Part shown: in pieces, positions 1 through 7,652 of the stretch | Numbering within the stretch: position 1 is the stretch's first letter | How the letters are laid out: each line of letters begins with the position of its first letter | NCBI GenBank assembly: GCA_964292695.1 | Contig: CAXYWB010000015.1 | Location: forward strand, 1-35,695 | Origin: UPXZ01 sp018055865 | GTDB taxonomy: Bacteria; Bacteroidota; Bacteroidia; Bacteroidales; Paludibacteraceae | Reading direction: 5' to 3' | DNA length: 35,695 nt | Program-made: the position numbers and the translations under genes | Notes under the pieces: generated by a model | Database searches by the model: none | Seen by the model: only the letters and a program-made list of their open reading frames with translations | Told to the model about the DNA's origin: nothing

Positions 1-1236
1 AGTCCCGATCAGGGTGCGAAGGACATTCCGGTTGATCGGGTGACTTTCAACAACGACACGCTGACACTTGAAGTCAAAACGATTGGCATAACTTACACCG
101 GTGTGCTCGGGGCGGACAAAGTCATTAAAGGCACTTTTACCCAAATGGGCATGTCGCTTCCATTGGATTTATCGGCTCAACCGGTTGAAAAAGAAAAACT
201 TGTACGTCCGCAGGAGCCGCAGAAACCTTTTCCCTATTACACCGAAGAAGTAAAATTTACCAATCCAAACGGCGATATCCTGGCCGGGACGCTTACACTG
301 CCCAAGAAAGAGGGCAAATTTCCTGTGGTGGTAATGATTAGCGGCAGCGGTGCTCAAAACCGCGATGAAGAACTGATGGGACACAAACCCTTTTTGGTTA
401 TTGCCGATTTTCTCACCCGTAACGGAATTGGAGTGCTCCGTTATGATGACCGCGGGACGGCTCAGTCCACAGGCGATTTTCAAAAGGCCACCTCTATTGA
501 CCTTGCAAAAGATGCAGAAGCTGCTGTCAGTTATCTGTTGACCCGCAAAGAAATCAACAAAAAGAAAATCGGCCTGATTGGGCACAGCGAAGGCGGAATT
601 ATAGCTCCAATAGTGGCTGTGCGAAACAAAAAAGTGGCATTTATTGTGATGCTTGCCGGTCCGGGATTGCGTGGTAAGGAACTGCTTGTACTTCAAACCG
701 AAGCTATCGGCAAAGCCTCCGGAATGAATACAACAGAGATGGAAAAAGTGACAAAGCTCAATACTGGCGCTTATAATATTGTGCTGAATGCAAATGATAC
801 ATCCAAACTGAAAAGCGATTTAAATACATATTTTCAGAGAACTCTGAAAGACAACCCTATTTTGAGTGAAAAATCAACTATTGAACAGATTGAAATGCAG
901 GTGAAAGGATATACAGAACAACTTTCATCTCCCTGGATGCAGTATTTTATAAAATACGATCCATTCCCCATGCTCAAAAAAGTGAAATGTCCTACACTGG
1001 CGCTTAACGGCTCGAAAGACCTGCAGGTTCCTTCTATGGAAAATCTGGCTGCTATCCGCAATGCATTCAGCGAAAGCGGAAACAAAAAACTCACGGCAGT
1101 GGAACTTCCGGGATTAAATCATCTTTTTCAGGAAAGCACCACAGGTTCTCCCATCGAATATGCTAAAATTGAACAAACTTTTTCGCCTGTAGCATTGAAT
1201 GAAATCTTGAAATTTATCAGAATTCAGACTAAATAA
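1..1236 (+). CDS. Alpha/beta hydrolase family protein, 5' end outside the window
   Basis: The reading frame is open from base 1, so the true start lies upstream; a GTG at 40 is only an internal codon. The first ~55 residues look like the end of a beta-rich N-terminal domain (GTFTQMG, LPLDL) that often precedes the hydrolase domain in Bacteroidetes. An alpha/beta hydrolase domain follows: the oxyanion region is around MISGSG near base 340, the nucleophile elbow is GHSEGG at about 580-597, a candidate acid lies in NGSKDLQVP near 1010, and the catalytic His is in GLNHLFQ near 1120. The family acts as serine esterases or peptidase-like hydrolases, usually exported; the signal peptide would be upstream of the window. 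The substrate cannot be told. The gene ends in TAA, with 186 bp before serC. Confidence 0.85.
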   Translation, partial: SPDQGAKDIPVDRVTFNNDTLTLEVKTIGITYTGVLGADKVIKGTFTQMGMSLPLDLSAQPVEKEKLVRPQEPQKPFPYYTEEVKFTNPNGDILAGTLTLPKKEGKFPVVVMISGSGAQNRDEELMGHKPFLVIADFLTRNGIGVLRYDDRGTAQSTGDFQKATSIDLAKDAEAAVSYLLTRKEINKKKIGLIGHSEGGIIAPIVAVRNKKVAFIVMLAGPGLRGKELLVLQTEAIGKASGMNTTEMEKVTKLNTGAYNIVLNANDTSKLKSDLNTYFQRTLKDNPILSEKSTIEQIEMQVKGYTEQLSSPWMQYFIKYDPFPMLKKVKCPTLALNGSKDLQVPSMENLAAIRNAFSESGNKKLTAVELPGLNHLFQESTTGSPIEYAKIEQTFSPVALNEILKFIRIQTK

Positions 1237-1376
1237 AGTGGAAAATTAAAGTTAAAATCGGTACGAATTCTTCTTTTTTATTTCCGGGAATGAAAGTCGC
1301 TTGTATGTTCATGCAAAAACTAAATATTTTGACTAAATATTCTTTTCAGGGTAAGGTTATTACAGAAAAAATTCCT

Positions 1377-1384
1377 TAATTTTG
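1377..1384 (+). promoter_or_regulatory. Candidate serC promoter -7 element
   Basis: TAATTTTG matches the Bacteroidetes sigma-70 -7 consensus TAnnTTTG and lies 38 bp upstream of the serC ATG. No good TTTG is visible about 20 bp upstream, so only half of the promoter is supported. Confidence 0.45.
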
Positions 1385-1422
1385 TGCCACAAATCTGAAG
1401 TAAAATTCATAAAATTCCAAGT

Positions 1423-2499
1423 ATGAAACATAATTTTAATGCAGGACCATGTGTTTTGCCCAAACCGGCCATTGAGTCGGCTATTGAAGCCATTCGTGAT
1501 TTTGATAATACTGGTATCGGAATTCTTGAAATTTCGCACCGCACACCCGGATGGGAGCGGATTATGGCCGAAACAGAACAGTTGTGGAGAGATCTGCTCA
1601 GTATTTCCGAAGAATACGCAGTTTTGTTTCTGGGCGGTGGCGCATCTACTCAGTTCTACCACCTGGCTGCCAACTTGCTGAACAAAAAAGCAGTTTATCT
1701 ACAGACTGGTGTGTGGGCTAAAAAAGCCATCAAGGAAGCAAAATTCTATGGCGAAGTATCCGTGGTGGCATCGTCAGAAGATAAAAATTACAGCTATATT
1801 CCCAAAGGATATACCATCCCAACGGATGCAGATTATTTCCACATTACTACCAACAATACCATTTACGGAACTGAAATTCACGAAGATATCGACAGCCCCG
1901 TTCCATTGGTGGCCGATATGTCGTCGGATATCATGTCGCGGCCGGTGGATGTGAGCAAATACGCACTTATTTACGGCGGTGCTCAGAAAAATGTAGGACC
2001 TGCCGGAGTTGCATTTGTTATCGTACGGAAGGATATTCTGGGCAAGGCAGACCGTAAACTTCAAACCATGGTCGATTACAGAACCCACATTGGCGAAAGT
2101 TCCAAAGACAATTCCATGTTTAATACCCCGCCGGTGTTTTCTATTTTCGTGATGCACGAAACTCTGAAATGGGTCAAAGACCTGGGTGGCTTAGATGCCA
2201 TGTATAAACTCAATTTGCAGAAAGCCAATTTACTTTACGATGAAATTGACCGCAATAAAATGTTTGTCGGAACAGCTGTTAAAGAAGACCGCTCCATCAT
2301 GAACGTCTGCTTTATAATGGCTGATGAGTACAAGGACAAAGAGGCAGATTTTATGGCATTTGCCAAAGAACGGGGAATGGTGGGCATCAAAGGACACCGC
2401 TCTGTGGGAGGTTTCCGGGCATCCATTTACAATGCCTGTCCGCTCGAAAGTGTGGAAGCGTTGGTGGCTTGCATGCAGGAATTTGAAAAAATGAATTAG
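1423..2499 (+). CDS. serC: Phosphoserine aminotransferase (SerC)
   Basis: SerC makes 3-phosphoserine from 3-phosphohydroxypyruvate and glutamate, the second step of serine synthesis, using PLP in the cytoplasm. The 358-residue length is normal. The start MKHNFNAGPCVLP is the typical SerC N-terminus, which fixes the ATG at 1423. Other family features are FLGGGAST (PLP phosphate contact), the NNTIYGTEI segment, and the PLP lysine in GGAQKN at about residue 189. The C-terminal GHRSVGGFRASIYNA is also diagnostic. serA follows on the same strand after 193 bp, so the two serine genes sit together as in other Bacteroidales. The gap has its own candidate promoter, so co-transcription is uncertain. 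Confidence 0.97.
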   Translation: MKHNFNAGPCVLPKPAIESAIEAIRDFDNTGIGILEISHRTPGWERIMAETEQLWRDLLSISEEYAVLFLGGGASTQFYHLAANLLNKKAVYLQTGVWAKKAIKEAKFYGEVSVVASSEDKNYSYIPKGYTIPTDADYFHITTNNTIYGTEIHEDIDSPVPLVADMSSDIMSRPVDVSKYALIYGGAQKNVGPAGVAFVIVRKDILGKADRKLQTMVDYRTHIGESSKDNSMFNTPPVFSIFVMHETLKWVKDLGGLDAMYKLNLQKANLLYDEIDRNKMFVGTAVKEDRSIMNVCFIMADEYKDKEADFMAFAKERGMVGIKGHRSVGGFRASIYNACPLESVEALVACMQEFEKMN

Positions 2500-2503
2500 A
2501 AGA

Positions 2504-2567
2504 CCTGCCCCCTAACCCTCCCGATATCCCGAAACTTCGGGACGGGACAGGCTCTAAAGGGGGAACT
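2504..2567 (+). repeat. Intergenic palindromic repeat, left copy with a loop insertion
   Basis: The core arms GCCCCCTAACCC and AAAGGGGGAACTT are the same as in the element at 2652-2682, which lies in the opposite orientation. Here about 34 bp separate the arms. The extra DNA contains its own small palindrome, TCCCGAA-AC-TTCGGGA (2527-2542). Short repeats of this 'CCCCTAACCCC...GGGG' kind are common between genes in Bacteroidetes genomes. Confidence 0.7.
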
Positions 2568-2592
2568 TATGGTGCTAAACAGAGGTTTTCTT

Positions 2593-2600
2593 TATATTTG
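2593..2600 (+). promoter_or_regulatory. Candidate serA promoter -7 element
   Basis: TATATTTG fits TAnnTTTG and lies between the two inverted repeat copies, 92 bp before the serA ATG. No matching -33 TTTG is seen, so support is partial. If it is used, the right-hand repeat hairpin falls in the serA leader. Confidence 0.4.
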
Positions 2601-2651
2601 AAGGATTTATTAAAAACAATACACATAAATAACTTAAAAAAAATGCTCACT

Positions 2652-2682
2652 AATTCCCCCTTCAGGGGGTTAGGGGGCCAAC
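2652..2682 (-). repeat. Intergenic palindromic repeat, compact copy, inverted relative to 2504-2567
   Basis: The + strand carries CCCCC-TTCA-GGGGG (2656-2669) followed by TTAGGGGGCC. The reverse complement reads GGCCCCCTAACCCCCTGAAG and so on, matching the arms of the left copy without the extra loop DNA. The hairpin ends about 23 nt upstream of the serA ATG and would sit in its 5' leader. Confidence 0.7.
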
Positions 2683-2692
2683 TTTTAATTAT

Positions 2693-3613
2693 ATGAAAGT
2701 ACTTATAGCAACCGATAAACCATTTGCCAAAATAGCGGTGGATGGTATTCGCAACGAGATAGAAGGAGTGGGTTATGAACTGGCTTTGCTGGAGAAATAT
2801 ACCGAAAAACAACAGTTGCTGGATGCCATAGCCGATGCCGATGCGGTGATTATTCGCAGCGACATTGTGGATGAGGAAGTAATCAGGGCCGGGAAAAAAC
2901 TGAAAATAGTGGTTCGTGCCGGTGCCGGATACGACAATGTGGATCTGAATGCAGCGACAAAAGCTGGTGTGTGTGTGATGAATACACCCGGACAGAATTC
3001 AAACGCCGTAGCCGAACTGGTTTTCGGACTGCTGGTATATGCCGTACGCAATTTCTACAACGGTACCTCCGGAACCGAACTGATGGGTAAGAAACTTGGA
3101 ATTCATGCTTATGGCAATGTAGGCCGCAATGTAGCCCGCATAGCCAAAGGATTTGGAATGGAAGTATCTGCCTACGATGCTTATTGCCGTGCCGAGGATA
3201 TCAAACAGGAAGGAGTTAATCCCACCTGCTCGGTAAAAACACTGTATCAGGGTTGTGAAATTGTGTCGGTACACATTCCGCTGACTGCCGAAACACGACA
3301 GATTATCAACAAGGAATTGCTGGAAATGCTTCCTAAGAATGCGGTAATGGTTAATACAGCCCGCAAAGAGGTGATAAATGAAGCCGAATTGTTACAACAC
3401 ATGATTGACAATCCGAAATTCAAATATGTAACGGATGTAGCTCCCGACAACGAAGCCGAAATCAGGGAAAAAGCAGGCGACCGATACTTTGCCACTGCCA
3501 AAAAAATGGGTGCTCAAACCTCCGAAGCAAATGTGAATGCCGGAATTGCTGCTGCTCATCAGATAGTTGACTACCTCAAAAACGGAAATGAAAAATATCG
3601 CGTAAATAAATAG
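2693..3613 (+). CDS. serA: D-3-phosphoglycerate dehydrogenase, short form with Lys in place of the catalytic His
   Basis: SerA oxidises 3-phosphoglycerate to 3-phosphohydroxypyruvate with NAD+, the first step of serine synthesis. At 306 residues it has only the catalytic and nucleotide-binding domains; there is no C-terminal ACT regulatory domain, so allosteric serine feedback of the E. coli kind is not expected. The Rossmann region is at HAYGNVGRNVARIA and the substrate Arg lies in NTARKEV. Most family members have TPHIGAxT at the catalytic His; this protein has TAKKMGAQT, with Lys at about residue 271. The same change is typical of Bacteroides enzymes and defines the class described as type IIIK in Entamoeba. 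It follows serC, and a bidirectional terminator lies downstream. Confidence 0.93.
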   Translation: MKVLIATDKPFAKIAVDGIRNEIEGVGYELALLEKYTEKQQLLDAIADADAVIIRSDIVDEEVIRAGKKLKIVVRAGAGYDNVDLNAATKAGVCVMNTPGQNSNAVAELVFGLLVYAVRNFYNGTSGTELMGKKLGIHAYGNVGRNVARIAKGFGMEVSAYDAYCRAEDIKQEGVNPTCSVKTLYQGCEIVSVHIPLTAETRQIINKELLEMLPKNAVMVNTARKEVINEAELLQHMIDNPKFKYVTDVAPDNEAEIREKAGDRYFATAKKMGAQTSEANVNAGIAAAHQIVDYLKNGNEKYRVNK

Positions 3614-3633
3614 AATTCAACGTCTTGCACAAC

Positions 3634-3669
3634 AAAAAAAGGATTACATTTATTGGCAATCCTTTTTTT
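3634..3669. terminator. Bidirectional intrinsic terminator between serA and ugd
   Basis: AAAAAAAGGATT and AATCCTTTTTTT form a perfect 12-bp stem around a 12-nt loop, with a T tract on either strand. It lies between the convergent genes serA (+) and ugd (-), so it can end both transcripts. Confidence 0.85.
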
Positions 3670-3687
3670 ATGTCAAAATTCGGCCTT

Positions 3688-5049
3688 TTATCCTATTCCT
3701 TCGTATTCAAAGCCCATTTCTTTCATTTCTATTTTGTCGTAAATATTTCTGCCATCAAGGATGAGTGGATTTTTCATTGATTTTTTAATTACATTCCAGC
3801 TTGGCATGCGAAATTCTTTCCATTCAGTCATCAGCAGCAGAGCGTCAGCTTCGTCGGCCGCATCATAAATGTCGTTGGCGAAATATATTTTCGAAAAATC
3901 AAGTTTCTCCGTTTCGTAAAAGTCCTTTTGTTCATTTTCCAGAAATTCAATCCTGGCTTTGGAAGCAGGCATGGCTACCGGATCGAACACACGCACCGTA
4001 GCACCTGCCCGCATCAACTTTTCAATAACCACAAAAGCCGGCGCTTCGCGAATATCGTCGGTGTTTGGTTTGAATGCCAATCCCCAGATTGCTACAGTTT
4101 TACCGCTCATCACCTTTCCCCAGCGTTTGGTTAGTTTTCTGAAGAGAACTTCTTTCTGGATGTTGTTTACATCTTCTACGGCCCGTAGCAGGCGGAGTTC
4201 ATAACCGTTTTCCTGTGCTGTACGAATGAGTGCCTGTACATCTTTGGGAAAACAGGAACCGCCGTATCCTGAACCTGCATACAGAAATTTTCCGCCGATA
4301 CGTACATCAGACCCTATGCCTTTACGAACCAAATTGATATCGGCACCAACAATCTCGCACAGGTTGGCAATGTCGTTCATAAAACTGATACGGGTAGCCA
4401 GCATGGAATTGGCTGCATATTTGGTCATTTCGGCTGAAGGAATATCCATGAAAATTACCCTGAAATTGTTGAGCAGAAACGGGCGGTACAATTTTGTGAG
4501 GAGCTCTTTGGCTCTTTCGCTTTCGGTGCCTACCACCACGCGGTCGGGGCTCATGAAGTCGTTGATGGCATCGCCTTCTTTCAGAAATTCGGGATTGGAA
4601 GCTACATCAAAGGGGATTTTTACGCCCCGTTTATCCTGTTGCGAAAGTATGGTTTGCTTCACCAGTCTGGCGGTGCCCACAGGAACGGTACTTTTGGTAA
4701 CCAGCAGCACGTAGTTGTTCATTTTTTGCCCCACTTCGGCAGCTACCTGAAGTACGTATTTCAGGTCAGCACTGCCGTCTTCGTTGGGTGGAGTGCCCAC
4801 AGCACTGAAAATAACCTGTACTTCGTCCAGAATATCATCCAGCCGGGTAGTAAAATGCAACCTTTCGGCTTTCATGTTTCGCTGCACCATATCTTCCAGT
4901 CCGGGTTCGTAAATGGGAATAATGCCTTTCAGGAGATTATCGATTTTTTGTTTATTGACATCCACGCAGGTAACATCTACGCCCATTTCGGCAAAACAGG
5001 CTCCTGAAACCAGCCCGACATAGCCGGTACCAATAATAGCTATTTTCAT
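3688..5049 (-). CDS. ugd: UDP-glucose 6-dehydrogenase
   Basis: This enzyme oxidises UDP-glucose to UDP-glucuronate with two NAD+, feeding capsule, exopolysaccharide or glycan synthesis. The 453-residue length is normal for bacterial Ugd. The N-terminal NAD fold has GTGYVG at residues 7-12. Family signatures include the EPGLE segment, STVPVGT, NPEFLKEGDA, and the catalytic cysteine in GSGYGGSCFPKD at about residue 266. The C-terminal UDP-binding domain contains WGLAFKPNTDDIREAP. The start MKIAIIGTGYVG is at the usual place. No glycosyltransferase genes lie next to it here, so its polysaccharide cannot be named. It shares a terminator with serA; another hairpin 90 bp upstream separates it from the kinase gene. 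Confidence 0.96.
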   Translation of the reverse strand: MKIAIIGTGYVGLVSGACFAEMGVDVTCVDVNKQKIDNLLKGIIPIYEPGLEDMVQRNMKAERLHFTTRLDDILDEVQVIFSAVGTPPNEDGSADLKYVLQVAAEVGQKMNNYVLLVTKSTVPVGTARLVKQTILSQQDKRGVKIPFDVASNPEFLKEGDAINDFMSPDRVVVGTESERAKELLTKLYRPFLLNNFRVIFMDIPSAEMTKYAANSMLATRISFMNDIANLCEIVGADINLVRKGIGSDVRIGGKFLYAGSGYGGSCFPKDVQALIRTAQENGYELRLLRAVEDVNNIQKEVLFRKLTKRWGKVMSGKTVAIWGLAFKPNTDDIREAPAFVVIEKLMRAGATVRVFDPVAMPASKARIEFLENEQKDFYETEKLDFSKIYFANDIYDAADEADALLLMTEWKEFRMPSWNVIKKSMKNPLILDGRNIYDKIEMKEMGFEYEGIG

Positions 5050-5140
5050 TATTTAATTAATAATCAGATGGTTAATTTGGTAAGCGTACTTACCGGTTTA
5101 CTTCATACAAATATCGGTATTTTTTTTCGATAAAAGTAAA

Positions 5141-5170
5141 AAACCGTTTTCATTTTATTGAAAACGGTTT
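5141..5170 (-). terminator. Intrinsic terminator after the cytidylate-kinase-like gene
   Basis: AAACCGTTTTCA and TGAAAACGGTTT form a perfect 12-bp stem around a 6-nt loop. On the minus strand the hairpin is followed by a T run (GGTTTTTTAC). It lies 25 bp beyond the stop codon of the gene at 5195-5824. Confidence 0.85.
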
Positions 5171-5194
5171 AGAATTCGCCGGAATTTCTTTTTT

Positions 5195-5824
5195 TCATCT
5201 TTGGCGTGATTCGATGTACTTCAGAATGATTTCGGTAGCATTATCGAATCCGATTTTACCTGTATCAATTGTCAGGTCGAAATTTCGCACGTCTGCCCAG
5301 TCTTTTTTGGTGAATTTCTGTATGTAAAGGGCCCGTTGTTTGTCGCCGGAAGCAATTTGAGTCAGGGCTTCCAGTTCGCTGATTTTTCGCACTTCCATCA
5401 GTCTTCGGGCACGTGATTCGATGCTTCCGTGAAGATAGATGCTCACCACATTGGGGCGATCACGTAAAACATGGAATCCGCCGCGTCCGATGATTACTGC
5501 GGAATGTTCGCGGGCAATTTGTTGCATCACTTCCGATTCTGTTTCGAAAATTTTGGAAGTAGTGGGGATGTAATTTCCAACGGCTTCGTTGTAAAATTCA
5601 TTTAAACTCGTTTTTTCCCAGAAATTTTGCCAGAATGAAGTGATTTTCTCTTCGTGCGGTACAACATCTTCGACGAAAACCGAGAGTTTCTCGGCAGTAC
5701 GTGTAATGATTTCATGATCAGCGTAATACATGTTCAGTTTTTCCGCCAGTTTGCGGCCGATATAGGCCCCGCCACTGCCTAATTCGCGACTGATGGTGAT
5801 AACTAAAGGTGTTGTTTGTGTCAT
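5195..5824 (-). CDS. Cytidylate kinase-like P-loop protein
   Basis: This 209-residue protein resembles the 'cytidylate kinase-like' family (AAA/Cytidylate_kin2 type), cytoplasmic P-loop nucleotide kinases distinct from the housekeeping Cmk. The N-terminus ITISRELGSGG with AYIGRKLAEKL forms the P-loop region. IIGRGGFHVL and the Arg-rich lid segment SIESRARRLMEV are also family features. The real substrate of this family is poorly defined, so CMP kinase activity should not be assumed. The start is supported by a full Shine-Dalgarno sequence (AAGGAGGT, complement of 5829-5836) four bases from the ATG, which is unusual in this phylum. It has its own terminator, so it is probably a single-gene transcript. 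Confidence 0.85.
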   Translation of the reverse strand: MTQTTPLVITISRELGSGGAYIGRKLAEKLNMYYADHEIITRTAEKLSVFVEDVVPHEEKITSFWQNFWEKTSLNEFYNEAVGNYIPTTSKIFETESEVMQQIAREHSAVIIGRGGFHVLRDRPNVVSIYLHGSIESRARRLMEVRKISELEALTQIASGDKQRALYIQKFTKKDWADVRNFDLTIDTGKIGFDNATEIILKYIESRQR

Positions 5825-5828
5825 TTTT

Positions 5829-5836
5829 ACCTCCTT
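5829..5836 (-). promoter_or_regulatory. Strong Shine-Dalgarno sequence for the cytidylate-kinase-like gene
   Basis: On the minus strand AAGGAGGT lies four bases upstream of the ATG at 5824. It is a full match to the anti-Shine-Dalgarno sequence, while most starts in this window have none, as is usual in Bacteroidetes. Confidence 0.7.
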
Positions 5837-5986
5837 TTTTATGTTTGGATAATTAGATTAATCGGTTTGAGTATGTTCCGGCTTTTTAGTTCTGTTGCGT
5901 GTATCCGAAAAGCCTGAATTTTGTATGGACTTAGATACGAAATAAACAATCAATAAGAAATATTATTGAAGATATTTTTGTAGAAG

Positions 5987-6184
5987 AGGGTAGCTGCTTG
6001 ACAGTCAGCCTGGTGCACGGAACTTCAAAAAGAGAGAGCAGTTCAGTAGGATTCTGCTCTGTAAGAACAGCATAAAGATAGAAAGTTATTTTTTGTTTGA
6101 CAATGTTTTACTGAATAACTTCTTCATCTCATTAAGAAAACAAAAAACCGTTCTCTTTTGTTGGAAAACGGTTTCATTTTTTTT
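5987..6184 (+). ncRNA. Candidate small RNA, about 200 nt
   Basis: TATTTTTG at 5973-5980 fits the -7 consensus on the + strand, which would place a transcript start near 5987. The region has a 7-bp hairpin AGAGCAG/CTGCTCT (6035-6041 with 6054-6060) and ends in a hairpin followed by a T8 run (6145-6184). No -33 TTTG is visible, and no known RNA family was recognised; its size would suit a 6S-like RNA, but nothing else supports that. It could equally be plain spacer, with the terminator serving only nadC. Confidence 0.25.
6145..6184. terminator. Terminator hairpin downstream of nadC
   Basis: AAACCGTT (6145-6152) pairs with AACGGTTT (6167-6174). A T-rich tail follows on the + strand (T8 ending at 6184), and a T6 run follows on the minus strand. 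It lies 60 bp past the nadC stop and can also end any + strand transcript from the gap. Its stem repeats that of the terminator at 5141-5170. Confidence 0.75.
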
Positions 6185-6233
6185 AAAAAAATATAAATTT
6201 GCTACCCCGATTATCAGTCGGTTATTCAATAAA

Positions 6234-7076
6234 TCAGTCTAAAGCCTTAAAACTCATGTCTAAACTTTTCACGGAGTGTGTGAGTGCTCCGACCGAAATA
6301 TAATCAACGCCGCATTCGGCATATTGTCGCAGATTGGTAAGGGTAATGCCTCCGGACGATTCGGTTTCGTACTTATTGCCGATGATCTCAACGGCTTTTC
6401 GGGTATCTGCAACACTGAAATTGTCGAGCATAATGCGGTCAATTCCGCCAAAGTCAAGCACTTGTTGCAATTCGTCGAAATTGCGCACTTCTATTTCTAT
6501 TTTCAGGTTCTTGCCTTTTTCCTTCAGGTATTTTTGAGCGCCTGATATAGCCTGCGTTATGCCACCGGCAAAATCTACGTGGTTGTCTTTCAGTAGTATC
6601 ATGTCAAAAAGCCCGATGCGGTGATTTTCGCCTCCGCCCATTTTTACAGCATATTTTTCGAGCATACGGAGTCCGGGAGTAGTTTTGCGCGTGTCGAGCA
6701 CTTTGGTGTTGGTGCCTTCCAGTTCTTTCATATACTCGCGCGTGCGGGTAGCCACTCCGCTCAGTCGCTGCATGATGTTGAGCATCAACCTCTCAGTCTG
6801 GAGCAGCGATTGGATTTTTCCTTCCACCACAAAGGCTATATCGCCGTATGCTACAGAAGCACCATCCTGAATGTAAACAGTCATTTTCAACTCCGGGTCA
6901 AAAGCGCGAAATATCTCGCGGGCTACTTCTACACCGCACAGCACGCCTTCTTCCTTGATTATTAACTGTGATTTTCCGACAGCATTGGCCGGTATGCTCG
7001 ACAGGGTGGTATGATCACCATCACCGATGTCCTCGGCAAACCATGCCGGGATCATGCTGATAAAGTCTTTGTTCAT
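6234..7076 (-). CDS. nadC: Nicotinate-nucleotide pyrophosphorylase (carboxylating), quinolinate phosphoribosyltransferase
   Basis: NadC turns quinolinate and PRPP into nicotinate mononucleotide, CO2 and pyrophosphate, the step where de novo NAD synthesis joins the shared pathway. The 280-residue length is normal. Family features are DIGDGDHTT near the start, LNIMQRLSGVATRT, DTRKTTPGLR, the GGGENHRIGLFD loop, LLKDNH, and the C-terminal SSGGITL and DYISVGALTHS. The ATG at 7076 overlaps the TGA of the upstream DUF4783 gene (ATGA), so the two are translationally coupled. No nadA or nadB is in the window. Confidence 0.96.
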   Translation of the reverse strand: MNKDFISMIPAWFAEDIGDGDHTTLSSIPANAVGKSQLIIKEEGVLCGVEVAREIFRAFDPELKMTVYIQDGASVAYGDIAFVVEGKIQSLLQTERLMLNIMQRLSGVATRTREYMKELEGTNTKVLDTRKTTPGLRMLEKYAVKMGGGENHRIGLFDMILLKDNHVDFAGGITQAISGAQKYLKEKGKNLKIEIEVRNFDELQQVLDFGGIDRIMLDNFSVADTRKAVEIIGNKYETESSGGITLTNLRQYAECGVDYISVGALTHSVKSLDMSFKALD

Positions 7077-7468
7077 TCAGATTCTATTCGTAATTGTTGA
7101 ATTAATTGTTTTCCGTTTGTTTTTCGGGTGAGCACATATACCCGGTAGTTACCGGCAGTAGTTTTGAGTGTTCCTATGATGAAACTTGCAGCTTCTTTGT
7201 TGCCGTTGTGGAGCAACTGAAACCCGTTCACTTTGTTTTTTCTGAAAAAATCGGTAATAATTCCTACAGCCTGCTGCTTGCTGTACACATCATTTTTATT
7301 GCTCATCACCAGTTCCACGTTATCGTTGAGATAATTCGTAAGTTTAGCTACATCAGCCGAGTTGAGAGCCGTTACGATTTCATTCGGAAATCCTGTGGTT
7401 TGAGCCGCAGAAGTCAGTTCGAAAGCCGTGAATAAAGCAATAAAAGTTAATAATTTAATAGTTTTCAT
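7073..7468 (-). CDS. DUF4783 family exported protein
   Basis: This 131-residue protein has a signal peptide (MKTIKLLTFIALFTAF, then a likely cleavage near SAAQ). The rest is a small alpha+beta domain of the NTF2-like kind, with helix, LNSADVAKLTNYL and a strand-rich C-terminus (YRVYVLTRKT). DUF4783 proteins are found next to nadC and rlmH in many Bacteroidetes, and that order is kept here. The function is unknown; the periplasmic location makes a direct role in NAD synthesis unlikely. It overlaps nadC by 4 bp and is probably transcribed from the promoter element at 7553-7560. Confidence 0.85.
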   Translation of the reverse strand: MKTIKLLTFIALFTAFELTSAAQTTGFPNEIVTALNSADVAKLTNYLNDNVELVMSNKNDVYSKQQAVGIITDFFRKNKVNGFQLLHNGNKEAASFIIGTLKTTAGNYRVYVLTRKTNGKQLIQQLRIESE

Positions 7469-7552
7469 ATAAAGTTTTGGTTTTTATCGGACAAAACAGA
7501 TGTTTTTCTCTAAAATTTTGCAATATTTGCATGATGATAAGAACCAACATTG

Positions 7553-7560
7553 CAAAGTTA
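7553..7560 (-). promoter_or_regulatory. Candidate promoter -7 element for the DUF4783-nadC operon
   Basis: On the minus strand this reads TAACTTTG, a TAnnTTTG match about 85 bp upstream of the DUF4783 ATG. No clear -33 TTTG partner is seen. Confidence 0.45.
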
Positions 7561-7652
7561 TAAAATTTTTGTTTAAGAATTTTTCTGCATCGGATATTTA
7601 ATACTTTTTATTGTCTGCAAAAAACAGACCAAAAAACTCAAAAGCTGTTTCA

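Larger units (their letters stand above)
5825..6233. other. 409-bp stretch without a protein gene
   Basis: This gap lies between the start of the cytidylate-kinase-like gene and the stop of nadC, both on the minus strand. It holds the Shine-Dalgarno sequence at 5829-5836, a possible + strand small RNA (5987-6184) with a promoter-like TATTTTTG at 5973, and a two-way terminator at 6145-6184. No tRNA or plausible short coding frame was recognised. Confidence 0.6.

Noticed and set aside
169..696. A 175-codon minus-strand frame in the first hydrolase gene
   Set aside because: It overlaps the catalytic domain coding region and has no recognisable product.
4226..4714. A 162-codon + strand frame antisense to ugd
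   Set aside because: It is explained by the codon pattern of ugd; the translation is Ser/Thr/Arg-rich with no family likeness or start signal.
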